A stretch of 64,000 nucleotides of DNA. It comes from Picochlorum sp. 'celeri'. Lineage: Eukaryota; Chlorophyta; Trebouxiophyceae. Positions 59,026-64,000 of this stretch are shown here, piece by piece (positions within the stretch are counted from its first letter, which is position 1; each line of letters begins with the position of its first letter). The position numbers and the translations under genes were made by a program. Where the stretch lies: positions 248,001 through 312,000 of the forward strand of contig JAACMV010000028.1 of NCBI GenBank assembly GCA_010909725.1, read 5' to 3'. Under the pieces are notes generated by a model. That model was given only the letters and a program-made list of their open reading frames with translations. It did no database searches and was not told the origin of the DNA.

Positions 59026-61546
59026 ATGAGCGCAAGGACGAAATTCTTGTACTTTCTGTTCGGACTGATCTTCTGCCTTGGACGTGCCCAAGGTGGTGAA
59101 GCTCCAACCGTTGCCCATATCAAGGAATTGGACAAGAATAACTTCGAAGAGTTCGTCTCCAACAGTCAATACGCACTGGTGAGCGAATCTGCCCGATTTG
59201 CTGCACTTGTTTGTCCAAGATGTCTCACTTGCTGTCATGCTTCTTCTGTTACAGGTCGAATTTTACGCTAATTGGTGTGGATACTGCCAGGTATCGCAAT
59301 CAACTGCTTTGAAAAAACATAAATGCGGGTAAATATGTGGTCTTTTATGCAGGAGTTTGCACCAATTTACGAGGAAGCGGCACGAAGGCTTGCAGAATTG
59401 AACACCTCCATCTTGGTGGGCAAGGTGGATGCTCCAGAGAATGAGGACCTGGCTGATCAATATGAGATCGATGGACTACCAACAGTTCGATGGTTTGTCA
59501 ATGGAAAGGACGAGCATGAGTATTCCGGTAGCCATAATATGTAAGGCAAAATGTTTGTAGCCATCAAAAGTCTCTTTCTTGACTTGGTACTCACTGAATT
59601 TCATGTATTGGGCGCAGTGATTCCTTCATGAGATGGATTAAAAAGGTGATGACTACGCCAGCGGAGGAAATCAAGACAGAGGAAGATCTTGAAAGATCTC
59701 AGGAGAATGCACTCTCGATAATTGGTGTCTTTGATGAATATTCGGGAGAGATCTACGAAGGATTCATGGGCCGTACGTGTTACGATGACAGATATAAACA
59801 TCGAAATAGATAGAAACTGATTATACCTTTCATACCAAATGTGCTGCAGTTGCCATGTTCAGCGAAGATGTGGTGTTCTATCGGACAACCAACAGGGATC
59901 TTGTGCAGGTTGAAAAGACTCCAGGTAGGAATAATACCCGATTCTGCTGCCAGATGGCCATGCATCCGAATAAGATGTCATCTGTTTACAGGTCTTTTGT
60001 TCAGCAAAAACATTTCTGGGCATCCTTTTGAAGTCATCAGAAAAGCATTGCTGGTAAAGGGTATGTAATTTGCTCCCTGGCTCACCATTGTCACAGTTGT
60101 ACATCTCTATTCATGAGCTACGACACATGATACATCATGCTGGAATGCAGAAGATGAATTGGCTGAGAATGAAATCTATGATTTCATAGATGCACACAAA
60201 TATCCAGATTATTTCACGTTTGAGGCAGATACACTGGAGAATATGACAGAAACGCTGGAAAAAGTGGATAGAGAATTCCATGTGCGTAGGTTCTGTGGAG
60301 ACCAGTTCCCCTGGTCCTAAAATATTTGATAAATACTTACATGGCTCATTGCATTTTGCTGCAGATCCATCTAGTAGTGAATGAGGAGTCACTGAGAGAT
60401 GCCAACTTTTTGGAACTGGTCAGGGAAGCTGGTAAAGGTGTACGTGAAGGCCTAATCAAGTAGTATCAATACATTGTCTTTTCTCACTGAACGACATGCT
60501 ATGATAATAATGTAGGTTCAATCCAAATGTGTTCTCATCCTCTCGATTTTGGATGCGAAATCGCCACTAATGGACTCATTCCAGGTTAAGAATATCAGTA
60601 GTGTTCAGGTAATCTACTCTTGCTCGAGCAGACACACATTCACTATATGACGCACTGACTGGGTATCTCTCCACATATCTGCAGATTTTTGCTGCACAAA
60701 TGCAATCTATCCGGAAATACAGCATGGACCCCCTTGATCCAAAGAACTTTGATCCTGATACTGTGATTGCCTTTTCAAAGAGCATTACCTCTGGCGATAC
60801 GAAATATCGTCAGTATGCGTCAGGTTTGTTCTCCTTGTTCTTGGTGCATTATAATTCAATAGTATCGGTTTCTGAGACATACATTTCGATGATATGCAGG
60901 GAAAATACCGGAGAATCAGTCTGAAAATGGAATAACCATTGTGGTTCGAGACACATTGGATGCAATCGCCAAAGATCCAGAAAAAGATGTTCTCATGCAT
61001 GTGTATCAACCCGAAGATGACGAATCAATTTATATCAACTCCGATTTGGAAAATCTTGCCAAGGCATTAGCGAATATCTCATCCATTGTACTGTCAAAGT
61101 TTGATGCCTCTGTCAATGAGCACAAGGACGTTGACTATTCATTCGAGGTACGTTCTTTCAATTGAAACTCGTGATCGACGCCATTATCGTGTTATGTAAA
61201 GTTTGAACTACTATGTTCCTCGCAGGAGCTTCCAAAAATTGTCTTGTTCCCAGCCAAACAAAATGCAGAGCCAATAGTCATGGACACAACTGAAGGAGCA
61301 GACGTCCAGGTATGACAAACTCATTCACCAGAGTATCTGTGCATCATACCTGTCTACCTTTACCATTTGAGTATCTTTATGCAGAGTATGGCTACATTTG
61401 TCGAAGAACATGCGGCAATCAAGTTCAATTTACCCAGCTTAGAACAGTACATCCGTGAGGATGAATATGATGAGTACTCAGCCACGGAGGACGATGATGA
61501 CAATGTCGCTGATGCCGATGCCAGTGGATCTCACGATGAATTATAG
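59026..61546 (+). CDS. PDI: protein disulfide isomerase-like, one CGYC site, HDEL
   Basis: ER oxidoreductase/chaperone. Thirteen exons: 59026-59178, 59255-59290, 59353-59540, 59618-59772, 59850-59924, 59992-60060, 60151-60281, 60365-60439, 60516-60608, 60685-60823, 60900-61147, 61226-61309, 61385-61546; 535 residues. Signal peptide MSARTKFLYFLFGLIFCLGRAQG. The thioredoxin a domain has VEFYANWCGYCQEFAPIYEE, split between exons 2 and 3, then VGKVDAPENEDLADQYEIDG and LPTVRWFVNG. Two b-type domains follow. The last thioredoxin-like domain (ITIVVRDTLDAIAKDP, DVLMHVYQPEDDESIY) has lost CxxC. An acidic tail ends SGSHDEL, an ER retrieval signal. The introns are 61-91 nt. In exon 8 the donor GTACGT at 60440 is used because it keeps VQSKCVLILSILDAKSPLMD. 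Confidence 0.94.
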
Positions 61547-61592
61547 TCATCCAGATGATCTTAGTATATGTATTTTAAAAACCATATATGTA

Positions 61593-61660
61593 ACTAGGAT
61601 TGCCGCCCGTCGCACGTGGCCTTGTATCGGGTAGACTTCGCGGCCCATGGCCAGTCGATT
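61593..61660 (-). repeat. candidate Helitron 3' terminus, copy 1
   Basis: Read on the minus strand, this segment ends with an imperfect hairpin (CCACGT-GCG-ACGGG), about 8 bases, then CTAG and a following T. On the plus strand it begins ACTAGGATTGCCGCCCGTCG and is similar over about 65 bases to 62604-62670. The hairpin plus CTRR|T arrangement is the Helitron 3'-end rule. Confidence 0.5.
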
Positions 61661-62280
61661 GGCAAACGGCCCAATTGGGTACTTTGATCGATGGTGGCGA
61701 CATCTCTTTTGTTTGATCCATATTCGCGAGCTCACACTTGCATTGTATACGTCAGATTCTAGTGGTTGACACATTCAGGGCTCCTCAGCCGCCTGGCTGA
61801 CTCTGCAGCTGCAAAGTTTGCAACCCTGTCCTGAGCCCATGGTTTAGGACCCAAACTTTGGGTCACTACCTGGTAGTACAGGGCGGCTGGCCTCTTTGAT
61901 GCTGTCCTGGCATGAATTCTCTCTCGCCACTGATAGATCACATGCCTGAGGACGGCTGAATTTCCCTTTGCTATGATCTACATCGATCCAAACGAAGGAT
62001 ACCCTTGCCACTGCTGAGTGCTGCCAACAGGTGGTCCTAGTCAGACGCATCCTATCCACCATTCGGATCACACCGTTCTGTATGCCTAGAAATCATTCTT
62101 TCAGATACATATACGGCACTCTGTCCTCTGAAACAGCGAGACGGCCAAGGTCGTTCGTGTCTCGCAATGCGACAATGGCAGTTGAGACCCACCTCTGTGT
62201 ACGCGTGTGTGGTCGGCACCTGGTTGACGATAACAGCATCAGTATTCGAAAAGATTTTTTACTATACGTGTTTCGGAGCC
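61660..62280. repeat. long direct repeat, copy 1
   Basis: Aligns by eye with 63390-64000 in the same orientation, with gaps. Matching blocks include CCATATTCGCGAGC, GCAGCTGCAAAGTTTGCAAC, CACTGCTGAGT, GACGGCCAAGGTCGTTCGTG and ATGGCAGTTGA. Identity looks around 70%, which I have not computed. No intact coding frame. Confidence 0.8.
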
Positions 62281-62603
62281 TTTTGCGCCGTATCCACAAA
62301 GCTGATTTTCCAGGCCCATTTGGGGCGTGGTGGTCTCTCGTCGAAGAATCCGTTCATCAGGCGCCTTGGATGGGCCATGAGAGTCGATTTCGGAGCGTGT
62401 CGAAATGGACGTGCGTGTCCGGTCACGATGCCCTCTGGCTGGGACCTGGGCATCGATTTCGGTCAAATTTCGCGAGCAACACGGACCCGTTTTGTCGAAT
62501 GCAGAGAGCTTTAGCCCGTTTGGGCATATTTGGTAGTTTGTATAAATTATCTAGTTTGTGATTCGCCAAAGTGGTTTTTTCCAGCGTTATATCTGTGTGA
62601 ATT
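62281..62603. other. unassigned segment between the two element ends
   Basis: About 320 bases between copy 1 of the direct repeat and the candidate 3' terminus of copy 2. Frames on both strands (62031-62561 plus, 62167-62514 plus, 62239-62466 minus) are open but have no signature; overlapping openness in several frames reflects a G/C-rich stretch. In the minus direction TCACACAGATATAACGC (start near 62600) could be a 5' TC terminus of copy 1. Confidence 0.3.
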
Positions 62604-62670
62604 ACTAGGCCGTCTGCCCGTAGCTCGTGGGGTTTCATGGGAAGTCGCGAGGTGCGACATGGACTCTCGC
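62604..62670 (-). repeat. candidate Helitron 3' terminus, copy 2
   Basis: Plus-strand ACTAGGCCGTCTGCCCGTAG matches the start of the 61593-61660 segment (both ACTAGG...GCCCGT.GC.CGTGG). On the minus strand it ends CTAG then T, about 100 bases downstream of the helicase stop, where a Helitron 3' end is expected. Confidence 0.5.
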
Positions 62671-62771
62671 GCGGGGCGTCGGTCCAGTGCACTGGATGTT
62701 GGGAGGGGAGGAGGTAGGCAGATGGCCCAACTCCATCTCTGCTGATTTTACACTCTCATTGTAACATGATG

Positions 62772-63387
62772 CTATTTAACCGAATGGGTGATCTCGTGAT
62801 GGTAGGTATCGATCAGAATCTCTTTGTACACCACGTTCTTCATCCACAGCTTTCCCTGGTCGTCCGGCTGTGGCCCAAACACCCACAGGTTCTGGTCATC
62901 TCCACACCGAGACAACGCCACGTACAACTGTCCGTGTGAAAAGACATCGTCCTGGAGGTACACCCCCACCCTCTGGAGGGTGAGTCCTTGTGCTTTGTTG
63001 ATGGTCATCGCAAACGCCACGCGGATGGGGAGCTGTGTCCTCTGCAGCACAAAAGGAGCCCAGGCTCTGTGTCATCACCACCCTGGTGATGAGGACCTCC
63101 CGCCCCGTGCTGGGACCGTGGACCACCCTGGCTTTGATGGAATGGTTGAGGATTTTGGTCACCACCATTCGCGTGCCATTGGACACGCCCTTGGTGATGT
63201 TACGGAGGGCAATGATGGGGGCCCCAACCTTGAGCCTGATGACGTGTGGCGGCAGGCCACTCTCCTTGATGCTGGCGAGATACTCCTCCGGGTATGCATC
63301 GTCCCTCTGGTGCCGACCATCGGTAATTCCATTGATGGACACGAACAGGCGGTCTTCTTCACCGTCGGTGAGGGCGTCCAGCAGGTG
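62772..63387 (-). pseudogene. PIF1-type (Helitron) helicase C-terminal part, frameshifted
   Basis: Two minus-strand frames together cover the C-terminal third of a PIF1/Helitron helicase. The upstream frame reads EEDRLFVSINGITDG, YPEEYLASIKESGLPPHVIR, LKVGAPIIALRNITKGVSNG TRM, then VLITRVVMTQS. A shift of one base near 63050-63065 moves to the second frame, VLQRTQLPIRVAFAMTINKA QGLTL, GVYLQDDVFSHGQLYVALSR: motifs V/VI of the family. The frame is closed upstream by TGA near 63388, so Walker A and B motifs are absent. It is a decayed fragment rather than a working enzyme. Confidence 0.88.
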
Positions 63388-63389
63388 GC

Positions 63390-64000
63390 TGTGTCAGTTG
63401 GGGTACTTTGTTCGAAGTCATAATTGAGTCATCTTTTTTGTTTGTTCCATATTCGCGAGCCCACGTGTACATTGTGTAAGTCAGATCCTACTGATTGACA
63501 CATTTAGGACTCCTTAGCCACCTGACTGTCTCTGCAGCTGCAAAGTTTGCAACCCTTTGGATGCTTTGGGTCAATCCCTGGTACTTCAAGACTGCTGCCC
63601 TGGCTGCCAGGACCTGGCATGATGTCTCAATGAACCATCACTGATAGTTCACATGAATGGTGAGGACCGCTTGGCTTTTCTGTCCTAGGATCCTAGGATC
63701 TATCTCAATCAAAGCGAAGGATGGCCCTTATCACTGCTGAGTCCTGCCAAGAGATGGTCCTAATTAGACCCATCATGTCGATTGTTCTGCTTCCGATGTT
63801 GCATATGTCTAACACTTCACCTATTAGATACATCTGCTTCACCTGTTGCTGTGGAAAAAGGCGGGACGGCCAAGGTCGTTCGTGGCGCATTGCGAGGATG
63901 GCAGTTGACAGACGGGTTTTGTCCACGACTCTCTGATCGGCTCGAGGTTAATACTGACAGAACCATGGGCAAATAGTATTTGTTTCGGTCCCTGTTTCGG
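63390..64000. repeat. long direct repeat, copy 2 (runs off the window)
   Basis: Partner of the 61660-62280 repeat, same orientation, about 1.73 kb away. It starts with TTGGGGTACTTTG, matching TTGGGTACTTTG in copy 1. Similarity persists to the last bases (TTTGTTTCGG against GTGTTTCGGA), so the full unit is longer than the window shows. Confidence 0.8.

Larger units (their letters stand above)
61593..64000 (-). mobile_element. tandem pair of degenerate Helitron-like elements
   Basis: The window's right end holds no cellular gene. On the minus strand it shows a broken PIF1-type helicase (62772-63387), two diverged direct repeats about 1.73 kb apart (about 61660-62280 and 63390-64000), and two copies of a GC-rich imperfect hairpin ending CTAG followed by T (61593-61660 and 62604-62670). 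Helitrons encode a Rep-helicase on the strand leading to a 3' hairpin plus CTRR and insert between A and T, so the order fits. Copy 1 (lower coordinates) lacks the helicase; copy 2 carries it and continues beyond the window. The Rep domain and 5' TC terminus are not seen in the window with certainty, so 'Helitron-like' is an inference. Confidence 0.6.

Noticed and set aside
62031..62561. 176-codon plus-strand open frame in the repeat region
   Set aside because: It spans repeat copy 1 and the unassigned segment, overlaps openness in other frames and has no family signature.

Overview
This window is eukaryotic nuclear DNA, most likely from a green alga (Viridiplantae). The best marker is a protein at 19080-21002 that joins an N-terminal CBM48 glycogen-binding domain to CBS repeats, the KIN-beta-gamma layout known from the green lineage. 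Plastid-type genes agree with this: a RelA/SpoT homologue, UDP-sulfoquinovose synthase, plastid pyruvate dehydrogenase E1-alpha and a TerC-like thylakoid protein. So do a stand-alone plant-type trehalose-phosphatase and a surface protein with SPP-type proline linkers. I cannot name the species or decide between a chlorophyte and a streptophyte. Exon coordinates were derived by hand from GT-AG sites, reading-frame continuity and family knowledge; every multi-exon model given sums to a whole number of codons.

The genes are densely packed (about 33 in 61 kb) on both strands, with introns of roughly 60-180 nt. Layout: RSH (left edge, incomplete), armadillo-like protein, SQD1, ZMAT2/SNU23, IWS1/SPN1, a plastid-like membrane protein, APS kinase, TerC, a small hypothetical gene, eIF4G, a DUF3783-like protein, KIN-beta-gamma, a CDPK-like kinase and trehalose-phosphatase. 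Next come a LysM polysaccharide deacetylase, GFAT, a beta-helix/SPP membrane protein, a small coiled-coil protein, DBP3 helicase, PDH E1-alpha, an SDR, CIAO2B, TBC1D22-like RabGAP, kinesin, enolase, LST8, a MOS1/PRRC2-like protein, a Tim17-family protein, TrpRS, a divergent oxysterol-binding-related protein, an NHA-type Na+/H+ antiporter and an HDEL-terminated PDI. Neighbours are mostly unrelated housekeeping genes. Exceptions that may mean something are GFAT beside the LysM deacetylase (amino-sugar supply next to chitin/GlcNAc modification), followed by another surface protein, and the energy/nutrient signalling genes KIN-beta-gamma, trehalose-phosphatase and LST8 within 30 kb.

The last 2.4 kb is different. 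It holds a decayed PIF1-type helicase, two diverged direct repeats about 1.73 kb apart, and two copies of a GC-rich hairpin followed by CTAG|T on the minus strand. This is best read as a tandem pair of broken Helitron-like elements.

Points of interest: several genes start with coding exons of only 6-11 nt; one PDI gene carries 12 introns in 2.5 kb; the Tim17-family gene and TrpRS overlap at their 3' ends; a 53-codon open frame follows the TerC stop in the same frame; and several proteins have unassigned domains. I saw no tRNA, rRNA or CRISPR array.
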